From positions 27,613 to 91,612 of the forward strand of contig NZHP01000022.1 in the NCBI GenBank assembly GCA_002691465.1: a stretch of 64,000 bases of DNA. The letters are read 5' to 3'. The stretch is from Gammaproteobacteria bacterium. Lineage in GTDB: Bacteria > Pseudomonadota > Gammaproteobacteria > Steroidobacterales > UBA11654. How positions within the stretch are numbered: the stretch's first letter is position 1; each line of letters opens with the position of its first letter. The notes below the pieces were generated by a model, which saw nothing but the letters and a program-made list of their open reading frames with translations, ran no database searches and was not told the origin of the DNA. Positions 1 to 8,984 of the stretch are shown piece after piece. Position numbers and translations under genes: made by a program.

Positions 1-239
<239 letters not shown>

Positions 240-245
240 CCCTTA

Positions 246-1790
246 ATGCAAGACAGAATTCTCATACTCGATTTTGGTTCACAATACACCCAACTGATTG
301 CAAGACGAGTTCGAGAGGCGGGTGTTTATAGCGAGATTTATGTCGGTGACATTGGTATAGAAGCCATTGAATCATTTCAGCCATCAGGTTTAATACTCTC
401 CGGTGGACCGGAATCTGCATTCAGCGAAGACTCTCCTAGACCGTCAAAAGAGATTTATTCAATGGGTCTTCCGATTTTAGGCATTTGTTATGGTATGCAA
501 GTCATGTCCGAACAACTTGGCGGAAAGGTTTCTTCATCAAGTGATCGAGAATTCGGTCATGCCGATGCAAAGATAGAGTTAAATAGTCCTCTTTTAAAGG
601 GCATCGAGACTGATGTTGAGCAATCTGTTTGGATGAGTCACGGAGACAGAGTTGAATCTTTACCAGAGGGATTTCAGACGATATGTAAAAGTGAAAACTC
701 GCCTTCAGCAGCAATGGCAAATGAGGATAAATCATTTTACGGTCTTCAATTTCATCCTGAAGTCACACATACAAGATGCGGACAGAAAATCATTGAAAAC
801 TTTGTCCATGAGATTTGTAGTTGTAAAAGCGACTGGAATCCTGGAAACATCATTGAGAAAGACATCAAAGAAGTTCAGCAAGCAGTTGGCAATGATCAAG
901 TATTGCTAGGATTATCAGGTGGAGTCGATTCCTCAGTTGTTGCCGCTCTTTTGCATAAAGCAATTGGTGATCAGCTAGTTTGCATATTTGTGGACAACGG
1001 TCTTCTTCGATTGAATGAGGGCGATCAGGTGATGCAGGTGTTCTCAGAGCACATGAATCTCAATGTCATCAGAGTCAATGCCGAAGATATTTTCTTGGAA
1101 AGACTAAAAGGGATTGATGATCCAGAGGAAAAAAGAAAGATAATTGGCCGAACTTTCATCGAGGTTTTTGAGGACGAAGCTTTAAAATTAGATAATGTAA
1201 AATGGTTGGCTCAGGGAACAATCTATCCAGATGTGATTGAATCTGCAGGCTCAAAAACAGGAAAGGCACATGTCATTAAATCTCATCACAATGTTGGCGG
1301 GCTTCCAGATGACATGAAGTTAAAGCTAGTTGAGCCTCTTAGGGATTTATTTAAGGATGAGGTCAGAAAAATAGGGAAGGAGCTTGGTCTAAACTCAAAA
1401 TTGGTAGATCGGCATCCATTTCCAGGACCAGGTTTGGGCGTTCGAATCTTGGGCGAAGTTACGAAAGAGTTCGCAGATCTTTTAAGATTGGCAGATGATA
1501 TTTTCATTGAAGAGTTACATAAAGAGAATCTTTATTACAAGGTCAGTCAGGCTTTTGCAGTTTTTCTTCCGATCAAATCTGTTGGAGTCATGGGCGATGG
1601 AAGAAAATATGAATATGTCATTGCTTTAAGAGCAGTAGAGACGTCTGATTTTATGACTGCAAATTCAGCTAAATTGCCACACAAATTCTTGCAACATGTA
1701 TCAACTCGGATTATAAATGAAGTCTCTGGCATATCTAGAGTTACCTTGGATATATCATCAAAACCTCCATCAACTATTGAGTGGGAATGA
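246..1790 (+). CDS. guaA: GMP synthase (glutamine-hydrolysing)
   Basis: Makes GMP from XMP, ATP and glutamine in the cytosol. The N-terminal class I glutamine amidotransferase domain (about residues 1-190) shows the nucleophile in GICYGMQ (C81) and the partner His/Glu in LQFHPEVTH (H170, E172). The ATP pyrophosphatase domain begins at the PP-loop SGGVDS (224-229), and the C-terminal dimerisation domain ends with the typical KPPSTIEWE. The length of 514 residues is close to the usual 525. It follows guaB by 6 bases, so it is almost certainly cotranscribed. The ATG at 246 is the only start consistent with the family N-terminus [18 protein letters not shown]. Confidence 0.98.
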   Translation: MQDRILILDFGSQYTQLIARRVREAGVYSEIYVGDIGIEAIESFQPSGLILSGGPESAFSEDSPRPSKEIYSMGLPILGICYGMQVMSEQLGGKVSSSSDREFGHADAKIELNSPLLKGIETDVEQSVWMSHGDRVESLPEGFQTICKSENSPSAAMANEDKSFYGLQFHPEVTHTRCGQKIIENFVHEICSCKSDWNPGNIIEKDIKEVQQAVGNDQVLLGLSGGVDSSVVAALLHKAIGDQLVCIFVDNGLLRLNEGDQVMQVFSEHMNLNVIRVNAEDIFLERLKGIDDPEEKRKIIGRTFIEVFEDEALKLDNVKWLAQGTIYPDVIESAGSKTGKAHVIKSHHNVGGLPDDMKLKLVEPLRDLFKDEVRKIGKELGLNSKLVDRHPFPGPGLGVRILGEVTKEFADLLRLADDIFIEELHKENLYYKVSQAFAVFLPIKSVGVMGDGRKYEYVIALRAVETSDFMTANSAKLPHKFLQHVSTRIINEVSGISRVTLDISSKPPSTIEWE

Positions 1791-2446
1791 ATAAAAGATT
1801 AATAAGAAAACTTTTGGCGGAATTTGTTGGGACATGCTTTCTCGTAATGATTGTTATTGGCTCTGGGATTATGGCTCAGAATTTATCTTCAGACCAACTA
1901 ACTATTCTGCTGGGAAATACACTAGCAACAGGAGCAGGACTTACTGCTTTAATCTGGATATTTATCTCAATTTCGGGAGCTCACTTTAATCCCGCAGTTA
2001 GCTTAATTATGTTTTTAAAGAAAGAATTAACATTGAAAGAGCTCTCTTGCTTTACTTGCTTTCAGTTTATTGGAGGATTTTTTGGAACCATTTTAGCTAA
2101 TATAATGTTTGGCTTAGAACCCCTCCAAATTTCCGCAAATGAAAGAAGCGGATTCAATATATATTTCAGCGAATTGATAGCAACATTTGGTCTCATTATC
2201 ACTATTCTTGGCGTAAGAAAAATGAGCATTCTTGCTGTTGGACCGGCTGTTGGATTATATATTTCAGCCGGATATTGGTTTACTTCTTCTACATCTTTTG
2301 CAAACCCAGCAGTAACTTTTGCTAGGGGATTCAGTGATACTTTTACTGGAATAAACCCAGACTTTATATTGCCTTTTATTATTTTTCAGTTGATCGGCGC
2401 TAATTTGGCAATGCTCTTTATGAATTTCATAGAGAATGATGCATGA
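1787..2446 (+). CDS. Aquaporin / MIP-family channel
   Basis: Polytopic inner-membrane channel of the major intrinsic protein family. Both half-helix signatures are present: HFNPAVSL (NPA near residues 68-70) and [10 protein letters not shown] (NPA near 173-175, followed by the selectivity-filter Arg). The 219-residue length and six hydrophobic segments suit an aquaporin, and the sequence looks nearer to the AqpS-like bacterial group than to GlpF. The ORF track starts at GTG 1781, but the ATG at 1787 overlaps the guaA stop as ATGA, so I prefer that start with translational coupling. Substrate is not readable from sequence: water or small neutral solutes are possible. Confidence 0.9.
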   Translation: MNKRLIRKLLAEFVGTCFLVMIVIGSGIMAQNLSSDQLTILLGNTLATGAGLTALIWIFISISGAHFNPAVSLIMFLKKELTLKELSCFTCFQFIGGFFGTILANIMFGLEPLQISANERSGFNIYFSELIATFGLIITILGVRKMSILAVGPAVGLYISAGYWFTSSTSFANPAVTFARGFSDTFTGINPDFILPFIIFQLIGANLAMLFMNFIENDA

Positions 2447-2501
2447 GAATTTATTACTATTTGAGTTGATAACAATTAACTGAATAAACCGAGATCGTAT
2501 A

Positions 2502-3494
2502 ATGTTAGTAAATGAAGAGATAAAATTAGATTATTCGGATGTTCTAATTAGACCAAAAAGGTCAACCATGAGCTCTAGAGGGGAAGTCAAATTAGAACGA
2601 ACGCATAGATTTCTTTGGAGTAAAAAAAAATGGACTGGCATTCCAATTATGTCAGCCAATATGGATACCGTTGGGACACCGGCAATGCACAAGGTGCTCT
2701 CAAAGTACAATCTAATTACTTGTCCAGCTAGACATCATCTCAAAAAGAAGTCTGATCAATTCAAAAAAGGGCAACGAAATATTTGTTGGTTCGGTGGCAT
2801 TGACGACATTCCAAAATTATCAAAAATAGCAGATGGCTTCATAGGTCTTGATGTTGCCAATGGCTACACCATCAAGTTTGTCGATGCGGTCAAAAAGTTA
2901 AGAGAAAAGTGCCCCAATGCAACCATTGCAGCAGGCAATGTTGTAACTGCTGATATGACACAAGAATTAATTCTAGCAGGGGCTGATATTGTCAAAGTTG
3001 GCATTGGCCCCGGGTCGGTCTGTACAACAAGGATCAAAACAGGAATTGGTTATCCACAATTAAGCGCAGTCATTGAATGTGCAGATGCAGCACATGGACT
3101 GGATGCACACATTATTGCAGATGGTGGTTGTGTAAGCTCTGGTGATATTGTGAAAGCATTTGCTGGGGGTGCAGATTTTGTCATGATTGGTGGAATGCTC
3201 GCCGGACATGACGAGTGCGATGGCACAGTCGAAGATGGGGTAATGAAATTTTACGGAATGGCTTCGGAATCAGCCATGAGTAAGCACGGTAATCACAATG
3301 AATACAGAGGGACAGAAGGCAAAACTGTTGAGGTCAAATATCGCGGTAAAGCCGATGATACTGTTAAAGACATACTGAGTGGTATTCGATCTGCCTGCAC
3401 TTATGTTGGAGCAAATAGATTGAAAACACTTTCTAAATGCACAACATTTGTTCGTGTGAATAACACCCACAATACCGTTTATGGAAATGAGTGA
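2502..3494 (+). CDS. guaC: GMP reductase
   Basis: Reduces GMP to IMP with NADPH, returning guanine nucleotides to the purine pool. The TIM-barrel protein of 330 residues has the IMPDH/GMPR loop [11 protein letters not shown] with the catalytic Cys at 174. It has no CBS domain insertion and carries GMP-reductase markers [10 protein letters not shown] and [13 protein letters not shown], which separate it from IMP dehydrogenase. It sits two genes after guaA, so opposing steps of guanine metabolism are side by side. The next gene overlaps its stop. A gap of 55 bases after the aquaporin could hold a promoter, but I see no strong one. Confidence 0.92.
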   Translation: MLVNEEIKLDYSDVLIRPKRSTMSSRGEVKLERTHRFLWSKKKWTGIPIMSANMDTVGTPAMHKVLSKYNLITCPARHHLKKKSDQFKKGQRNICWFGGIDDIPKLSKIADGFIGLDVANGYTIKFVDAVKKLREKCPNATIAAGNVVTADMTQELILAGADIVKVGIGPGSVCTTRIKTGIGYPQLSAVIECADAAHGLDAHIIADGGCVSSGDIVKAFAGGADFVMIGGMLAGHDECDGTVEDGVMKFYGMASESAMSKHGNHNEYRGTEGKTVEVKYRGKADDTVKDILSGIRSACTYVGANRLKTLSKCTTFVRVNNTHNTVYGNE

Positions 3495-4290
3495 AAGTTC
3501 AAAAATTTTAACCATTGATAAGTCCGGTAATGGCGTTTTGCGTCTTACGATGAACAATTTAGATCAAAAAAATGCTTTGTCCGAGAGGATGATGAGCGAA
3601 GTCATGAGTGAGATCAGAAATGCAAGTCAGGATAAATCGATAAAAGTTATTATTTTAGCTGCAAATGGGAATGTGTTTTGTTCAGGGCACGATTTAAAAG
3701 AAATCACAGCCGCAAGAGAAAATGAGGATAGCGGTGCAGTCTTCTTCCAAAAACTTTTTGATCATTGCTCAACAATGATGGAATTAATTGTCAATACACC
3801 GCAACCAGTTATAGCTGAAGTGGATGGAATTGCTACAGCAGCAGGCTGTCAATTGGTTGCAAGTTGTGATCTGGCGATTGCCTCAAATGAATCTAAGTTT
3901 GCAACACCTGGGGTGAATATCGGCCTTTTTTGTTCAACGCCTATGGTTGCTCTGACAAGAAATGTTCACAAGAAGAATGCCATGGAAATGCTGCTTACCG
4001 GCGATTTTATTGATGCTGAAAAGGCTAAAGATATAGGCCTAATAAATAATGTAGTCAAGAAGGAAGATCTATCAGGAGAGGTTAAAGAATTGGCAGAAAA
4101 AATTGCCAGCAAGTCATCAATCACAGTTTCAATTGGAAAGAAGGCTTTCTATGCTCAAGCGGAAATGAATTTATCTGAAGCATATAAATACACCTCTCAA
4201 GTTATGAAAGATAATTTATTGAACGATGATGCCAAAGAGGGCATTGATGCTTTCATAGAAAAAAGATCACCCAATTGGAAAGATAAATAA
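3481..4290 (+). CDS. Enoyl-CoA hydratase/isomerase family protein, ECHDC3-like
   Basis: Crotonase-fold protein of 269 residues, strongly resembling the ECHDC3 branch (AGCQLVASCDLAIA, TPGVNIGLFCSTPMVAL). The oxyanion-hole regions FCSGHDL and GIATAAG are intact. The two acids of a classical hydratase are absent: the Glu144-equivalent is Q124 and the Glu164-equivalent is G144, so simple hydration of enoyl-CoA is unlikely. An acyl-CoA-binding or other crotonase activity is more plausible; the substrate is unknown. It overlaps guaC by 14 bases from ATG 3481; a second ATG at 3487 inside the overlap is also possible. Confidence 0.88.
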   Translation: MEMSESSKILTIDKSGNGVLRLTMNNLDQKNALSERMMSEVMSEIRNASQDKSIKVIILAANGNVFCSGHDLKEITAARENEDSGAVFFQKLFDHCSTMMELIVNTPQPVIAEVDGIATAAGCQLVASCDLAIASNESKFATPGVNIGLFCSTPMVALTRNVHKKNAMEMLLTGDFIDAEKAKDIGLINNVVKKEDLSGEVKELAEKIASKSSITVSIGKKAFYAQAEMNLSEAYKYTSQVMKDNLLNDDAKEGIDAFIEKRSPNWKDK

Positions 4291-4323
4291 TTTAAATTTT
4301 TAAGCCTTATTTGATAAATCAAT

Positions 4324-5331
4324 ATGGATCCAATATCTCAAGGTACAGTTGGTGCAGCATTTGCACAGTCAAGCGCTTCAAAAAATAATATTATCCGTAT
4401 CGGATTCATTGGTTTTCTTGCCGGTTTAGCCCCGGATCTAGATGTTTTGATTCGATCATCGGATGATCCAATATTGTTTCTCGAATACCACAGACAGTTC
4501 AGTCATTCGCTATTTTTTATCCCCTTTGGATCATTGTTTGTCGCTCTTTTTCTTTTTCCTTTTTTTAAGGGATCGATGAGCATGAAGACTGTATATGTTG
4601 CAAGTTTTTTGGGATATGCGACCCATGGATTGCTTGATGCCTGCACTTCCTATGGCACTCAACTCTTTTGGCCTTTTTCAGACGAGAGAGTCACTTGGAA
4701 CAATATATCCATTGTCGACCCACTGTTTACGTTGCCGATCGCAGCTCTCTTGGTAATTGCCATAATAACAAGAAGAAAAATGTTTAGTTTTATAGCCATT
4801 GGATGGATTGTTTTCTATCTGTCTCTAGGCTTTGTGCAATATGAAAGAACTCTTTCAGCAGCAATGCAGTTGGCAGATTCTAGAGGACATAATTCGGAGC
4901 GTCTGACTTTAAAGCCTTCCTTTGGGAATTTAATTTTATGGAAATCCATTTATGAACATGACGGCATTTATTTTGTTGATGCAATTCGGACAGTCTATTC
5001 ATCAACTTGGTGCTCCGGTGAGAGCATTAGGAAGTTTGATTATCAATATCATCTTCCAAATCTTGATAGAAGCAGTCAACAAGCCATCGATATTGAAAGA
5101 TTTAGGTGGTTTTCACAGGACTATCTGGGTTACGACGAAAAGAATAGCCTTGTTACAGATATTCGTTATTCAATGCTTCCAAATCAAATAGCGCCAATGT
5201 GGGGAATAGTTATTGATAAAAATCAAAATATGGATGAGCATGCCTCTTGGTGGACGGGTCGGAGTTTGGATCAAAATCAGTTAGACTTATTTAAAGCAAT
5301 GTTAAGCGGCAAAAAGTGTCAAGATTTTTAA
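4324..5331 (+). CDS. YdjM/DUF457-type membrane-bound putative metal-dependent hydrolase
   Basis: Inner-membrane protein of 335 residues in the YdjM (DUF457) family. The family signature is clear in the first 140 residues: MDPISQGTVGAAFAQ, LAPDLDVL, HRQFSHSLFF and ATHGLLDACTSYGTQLFWPF, giving conserved His and Asp residues typical of a metal site near the membrane. Four or five hydrophobic spans occupy roughly residues 20-170, followed by a soluble C-terminal half. Family members are annotated as putative hydrolases without a proven substrate. It follows the crotonase by 33 bases on the same strand, and the next gene begins within about 20 bases. Confidence 0.82.
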   Translation: MDPISQGTVGAAFAQSSASKNNIIRIGFIGFLAGLAPDLDVLIRSSDDPILFLEYHRQFSHSLFFIPFGSLFVALFLFPFFKGSMSMKTVYVASFLGYATHGLLDACTSYGTQLFWPFSDERVTWNNISIVDPLFTLPIAALLVIAIITRRKMFSFIAIGWIVFYLSLGFVQYERTLSAAMQLADSRGHNSERLTLKPSFGNLILWKSIYEHDGIYFVDAIRTVYSSTWCSGESIRKFDYQYHLPNLDRSSQQAIDIERFRWFSQDYLGYDEKNSLVTDIRYSMLPNQIAPMWGIVIDKNQNMDEHASWWTGRSLDQNQLDLFKAMLSGKKCQDF

Positions 5332-5352
5332 GGATTAATGGAGTGTTATGAA

Positions 5353-6375
5353 ATGAATAGGAGGCAATTTATTTATGGGACAGCAGCAGTTGCAGTTCCA
5401 GTATTAGTGGGCTGCGATAATGATGATGAACCCATTGTAAGCATTGATGAAAACTATCCAATCGGACCTTTTGGTGCGACATCCACAGCCGAGGAAGTCA
5501 CTGTTGGATTGGATTTAACAGGAAAGACTGCAATGGTCACAGGCTGTAATTCCGGTTTGGGTTTCGAGACAATGCGAGTTTTAGCAATGAGAGGCGCACA
5601 CGTTATTGGCACGGGGAGGAATCTTGAAAAAGCCAGCAAAGCCTGCTCAAGCATATCTGGAAAAACGACGCCCGTGGCCCTTGAGTTATCAGACTTTGAT
5701 TCAATTATTGAATGCAGTGATACAGTCAAGAAGCTGGGCTATCCCATTGATATTTTGGTATGCAATGCTGGAATAAATACATTTGACGAATTGGATTTAG
5801 TAAACGGTGTCGAGAGAATATTTGCCGTCAATCATTTAGGCCACTTTGTATTGGTTAATCGTTTGATGCCCCTATTAAAAAAGTCTAAAGAGAGTCGGAT
5901 TGTTCATGTAAGCAGTAAGTCTGCCTATGTCCAGGCTCCCAAAGCAGGAATAGATTTCGATAATCTCAGAGGCGAGGGAGAATTTGATTATTGGGCTGCA
6001 TATGGTCGATCCAAGTTAGCAAACGCCTTATTTTCTATAGAGCTTGCTTCTAGGCTTGAAGGCTCCAATGTTACTTCAAATGCGCTTCATCCTGGGTTGG
6101 TTCAAACTAATATTGCTCGGAATGCACCTGTCTTGCTTCGAAAAGCTTTTGATTGGTTTGGCAATCTCATTGCAAAAACACCTGAGCAAGGAGCAGCTAC
6201 GCAAGTTTATGTGGCAACAAACCAAGCCCTAAAGGGAGTCAGTGGTGCATTTTTTGAGGATTGCAATGCAGTGAGCGTGAGTGGCGATAATTTTTTATTC
6301 GATAAGCCAATGGCCGAACGTCTTTGGTCAACCAGTGAAGAGATGGCACAAGGCTATTTGATTGATTGGGAGTGA
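5353..6375 (+). CDS. Short-chain dehydrogenase/reductase with Tat-like lipoprotein signal
   Basis: NAD(P)-dependent SDR with a complete catalytic set: TGCNSGLG (63-70), CNAGI (137-141), Ser in HVSSKS (188) and YGRSK (Y217, K221). It resembles the retinol dehydrogenase/WWOX-type SDRs. Unusually, the N-terminus NRRQFIYGTAAVAVPVLVGC combines a twin-arginine-like pair with a lipobox-like LVGC at C21, so it may be exported and lipidated. I chose ATG 5353 because GGAG lies 9 bases upstream and the RR pair is then near the N-terminus; the track start is 5338. Substrate is unknown. Confidence 0.85.
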   Translation: MNRRQFIYGTAAVAVPVLVGCDNDDEPIVSIDENYPIGPFGATSTAEEVTVGLDLTGKTAMVTGCNSGLGFETMRVLAMRGAHVIGTGRNLEKASKACSSISGKTTPVALELSDFDSIIECSDTVKKLGYPIDILVCNAGINTFDELDLVNGVERIFAVNHLGHFVLVNRLMPLLKKSKESRIVHVSSKSAYVQAPKAGIDFDNLRGEGEFDYWAAYGRSKLANALFSIELASRLEGSNVTSNALHPGLVQTNIARNAPVLLRKAFDWFGNLIAKTPEQGAATQVYVATNQALKGVSGAFFEDCNAVSVSGDNFLFDKPMAERLWSTSEEMAQGYLIDWE

Positions 6376-6389
6376 GTCTAATACTCAAT

Positions 6390-6791
6390 ATGTTGAAAGT
6401 ATTACAATTACCCACTCAATGGTGGAGAAAGCTCTCTTTATTTGGGCTTTCTTTATTTTTTATTTACTTTGGCATTGATCACTTCATCAATCCTGAGTTT
6501 TATCTTTCTATTATGCCCCCAGCTTTTCCATTGCATGCAGAAGCAGTATACATCAGTGGTTTCTTTGAAATTTTAGGTGGCATTTCAGTATTGATAGCGC
6601 CACTAAGAAAGATAGCAGGATGGGGATTAGTTGCTTTATTGATTTGTGTTTATCCTGCCAATATTTACATGGCCATTACACCTGAGGCTTTCCCTGAAAT
6701 ATCTATAGAGCTGCTTTATTTTAGACTTCCGTTACAATTCCTATTCATATATTGGGCATATTCAGTAACAAGACCTCATTACTTACAATGA
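6390..6791 (+). CDS. DoxX-family membrane protein
   Basis: Small integral membrane protein of about 133 residues with four hydrophobic segments, of the DoxX/DoxD-like type: a first helix ending FGIDHFINPEFY, then a central SGFFEILGGISVLI and GWGLVALLICVYPANIYMAI. DoxX proteins are linked to membrane redox functions, but no activity is assigned here. The ORF track begins at TTG 6366. A GTG at 6372 overlaps the SDR stop and the ATG at 6390 gives a compact N-terminus; I use the ATG but the coupled GTG is possible. It is probably cotranscribed with the SDR before it. Confidence 0.8.
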   Translation: MLKVLQLPTQWWRKLSLFGLSLFFIYFGIDHFINPEFYLSIMPPAFPLHAEAVYISGFFEILGGISVLIAPLRKIAGWGLVALLICVYPANIYMAITPEAFPEISIELLYFRLPLQFLFIYWAYSVTRPHYLQ

Positions 6792-6837
6792 TGATAAGAA
6801 GTAATCGAGTTTCATATTTTTTAAAGGAGATTAGTAA

Positions 6838-7380
6838 ATGAGTGATCCACTTAAAATTAAACAATACATTAGGACGGTTAATGATTTTCCAATTAATGGT
6901 ATAGCTTTTAGGGATATTACGAGTCTAATCGAAACCCCTGTTGCTTTTGTTGAAACCTGTGAAGAGCTTACAAGAATTTCTAAATCATTTGATGCCACTT
7001 CAATTGCAAGCATAGAAAGCAGAGGATTTATATTTGCAGGCTCCATAGCCAAAGATTTATCTTTACCATTTATTCTTGCCAGAAAGCCTGGAAAACTGCC
7101 CAATGAGACTTTTATGAAGGATTTTGACCTTGAATACGGCAGTACATCCATTGAAATTCAGAAAAACACCGTTGTGAATGAATCAGACAGAGTTGTAATC
7201 GTCGATGATCTGGTTGCAACTGGTGGCACAGCTATTGCCTGTGCAGAGCTTCTTACAGAGAACTTTAACGTGAAAAAACAAAACATTCTTATTCTTGCTG
7301 TAATTGATTTGCCAGATTTAGGAGGCAGTAAGCTGATTGCTGATCAAGGATATAAAATTGAGACCCTTGTAAGTTATTGA
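6838..7380 (+). CDS. apt: Adenine phosphoribosyltransferase
   Basis: Salvages adenine to AMP using PRPP. The 180-residue protein shows the PRPP-binding loop VVIVDDLVATGGT (119-131), the N-terminal DFPINGIAFRDIT and the ESRGFIFAG segment diagnostic of Apt. A strong ribosome-binding site, AAAGGAG, lies at a good distance before ATG 6838. The stop codon overlaps the ATG of the following PQQ-type gene (TGATG), so the two may be coupled although their functions look unrelated. It adds to an unusual density of purine genes in this window. Confidence 0.96.
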   Translation: MSDPLKIKQYIRTVNDFPINGIAFRDITSLIETPVAFVETCEELTRISKSFDATSIASIESRGFIFAGSIAKDLSLPFILARKPGKLPNETFMKDFDLEYGSTSIEIQKNTVVNESDRVVIVDDLVATGGTAIACAELLTENFNVKKQNILILAVIDLPDLGGSKLIADQGYKIETLVSY

Positions 7381-8975
7381 TGAAGCTAGATCTAAATAAG
7401 TTTAAGTTTATCTTTGCTGTACTCCTTTTTTTGGGAGTTGAGCCATTGATTTCTAAAACCCATTCAGATGGATTTTGCATAAGTCAGCGGTCGATTGAGA
7501 ATCAGCCAACATGGATAGGCTGGGGAAACTCTCATGATCAGCATCGCTTTCAGGATGAATCAGTGAGTTTGATCAATCTTGAGAATATTTCCAATTTAAA
7601 GATGAAATGGGTTTTTGGAGTGCCAGATGCTGAAAAGGTTAGATCGCAGCCCTCCATTGCGGGTGGATTTCTTTATTTTGGTACTCAATCGGGATTGGTT
7701 TATGCGCTTGATGCTGAAGTTGGTTGCATACGATGGACATACAAAGCAAAAGCAGAAGTCAGGAATGCAATTGCAATTGATCTGAATCAATCAAACCATC
7801 CCAATGATCTATATTTTGGAGATTTTGAAGGAAGAATTTATCGCTTGGATGCATTAACAGGCGAGGAAAAATGGATCAGAAAACCAAATGCACATCCATT
7901 AACAACAATTACTGGTTCAATTGCAATATTTGAAAATAATATTTTTGTTCCTCTTTCATCTGTAGAGATTGTTGCTGCAATTGATGAAAATTACGAATGC
8001 TGCACTTTTCGTGGTGGCGTAGTTGCTATAAACAAGATTTCTGGTGAAACAACATGGAAATATTACACAGTCAATGAACCAATCGAGGCTGGTTTCAATG
8101 ACGCAAATGCAAAGAAATGGGGACCCTCAGGAGTGCCTGTTTGGTCAAGCCCAACCATCGATAAAAAGAGAAGTAAGTTATATATTGGGACTGGACAAAA
8201 CTACTCTCTACCTGCAACAAAGATGAGTGATTCTATAATTGCTATAGACATAAATAGTGGAAGAAAGGCTTGGTCATTTCAGTCCGAAAAGAACGATATA
8301 TGGAATGGTTCGTGTGTGAGGAATGGAATCAATTGCGATTTTGATGTGGGATCAAACTTTGATTTTGGGGCATCGCCATTATTAATTAGAGATGAAAATA
8401 GAGGGGATCTGATATTAGCTGGTCAAAAATCAGGGATGCTTTTTGCGATTGATCCAGACGATGGAAGCATGGTTTGGGAAAGAAGGATAGGAAAGGGGGG
8501 AGAGCATGGCGGAGTTCACTGGTCATTATCGTCCGATGGAAAGCGAGTATTTGTTCCAGTCGGAGACATTGGAGATCATCCAAAAGCCATAGGTAAAAGT
8601 AAGTCAGGAGTCTATGCATTCGATCCATATACTGGCGAACAATTATGGGGCTATGAAGCCAAAGAACGCTGCTCCGATAACACATTTTTTTGCCACAGCG
8701 GCTTCTCTGCAGCCATATCATCGACCGATGAAATATTATTTGCTGGCAACCTAAATGGAGTCTTGTACGCATTCTCTACAATCACTGGAGAGTCGGTTTG
8801 GGAGTTTGATACACGAAGAGAATTTCAGGGCATAAATTCAATTCCTGCAGTTGGAGGCACGATTGATGCAACTGGTCCGGTCATTTCTAAAAGAATGATT
8901 TATATTAACTCGGGTTATGGCGGATATGGTAAATTAGCTGGAAATGCACTCATTGCATTTGAAATCATTGATTAG
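7380..8975 (+). CDS. Secreted PQQ-type beta-propeller protein, polyvinyl-alcohol-dehydrogenase-like
   Basis: Protein of about 531 residues with a signal peptide (LNKFKFIFAVLLFLGVEPLIS) and repeated propeller blades of the PQQ-enzyme type (ALDAEVGCIRW, RLDALTGEEKW, AINKISGETTW, AFSTITGESVW). The overall order resembles PVA dehydrogenase and related quinoproteins (WGNSHDQHRFQ, SQPSIAGGFLYFGT, GGVHWSLSSDGKRVFV). No CxxCH haem motif is present, so it would need a separate electron acceptor. The substrate cannot be inferred. I place the start at ATG 7380, overlapping the apt stop; the track start is a TTG one codon earlier. Confidence 0.8.
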   Translation: MKLDLNKFKFIFAVLLFLGVEPLISKTHSDGFCISQRSIENQPTWIGWGNSHDQHRFQDESVSLINLENISNLKMKWVFGVPDAEKVRSQPSIAGGFLYFGTQSGLVYALDAEVGCIRWTYKAKAEVRNAIAIDLNQSNHPNDLYFGDFEGRIYRLDALTGEEKWIRKPNAHPLTTITGSIAIFENNIFVPLSSVEIVAAIDENYECCTFRGGVVAINKISGETTWKYYTVNEPIEAGFNDANAKKWGPSGVPVWSSPTIDKKRSKLYIGTGQNYSLPATKMSDSIIAIDINSGRKAWSFQSEKNDIWNGSCVRNGINCDFDVGSNFDFGASPLLIRDENRGDLILAGQKSGMLFAIDPDDGSMVWERRIGKGGEHGGVHWSLSSDGKRVFVPVGDIGDHPKAIGKSKSGVYAFDPYTGEQLWGYEAKERCSDNTFFCHSGFSAAISSTDEILFAGNLNGVLYAFSTITGESVWEFDTRREFQGINSIPAVGGTIDATGPVISKRMIYINSGYGGYGKLAGNALIAFEIID

Positions 8976-8984
8976 GTTTTCTAG

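Noticed and set aside
8386-8772. Minus-strand ORF of 128 aa inside the PQQ-type gene
   Set aside because: It is the antisense of propeller blades, has no ribosome-binding site or recognisable domain, and the plus frame is clearly coding.
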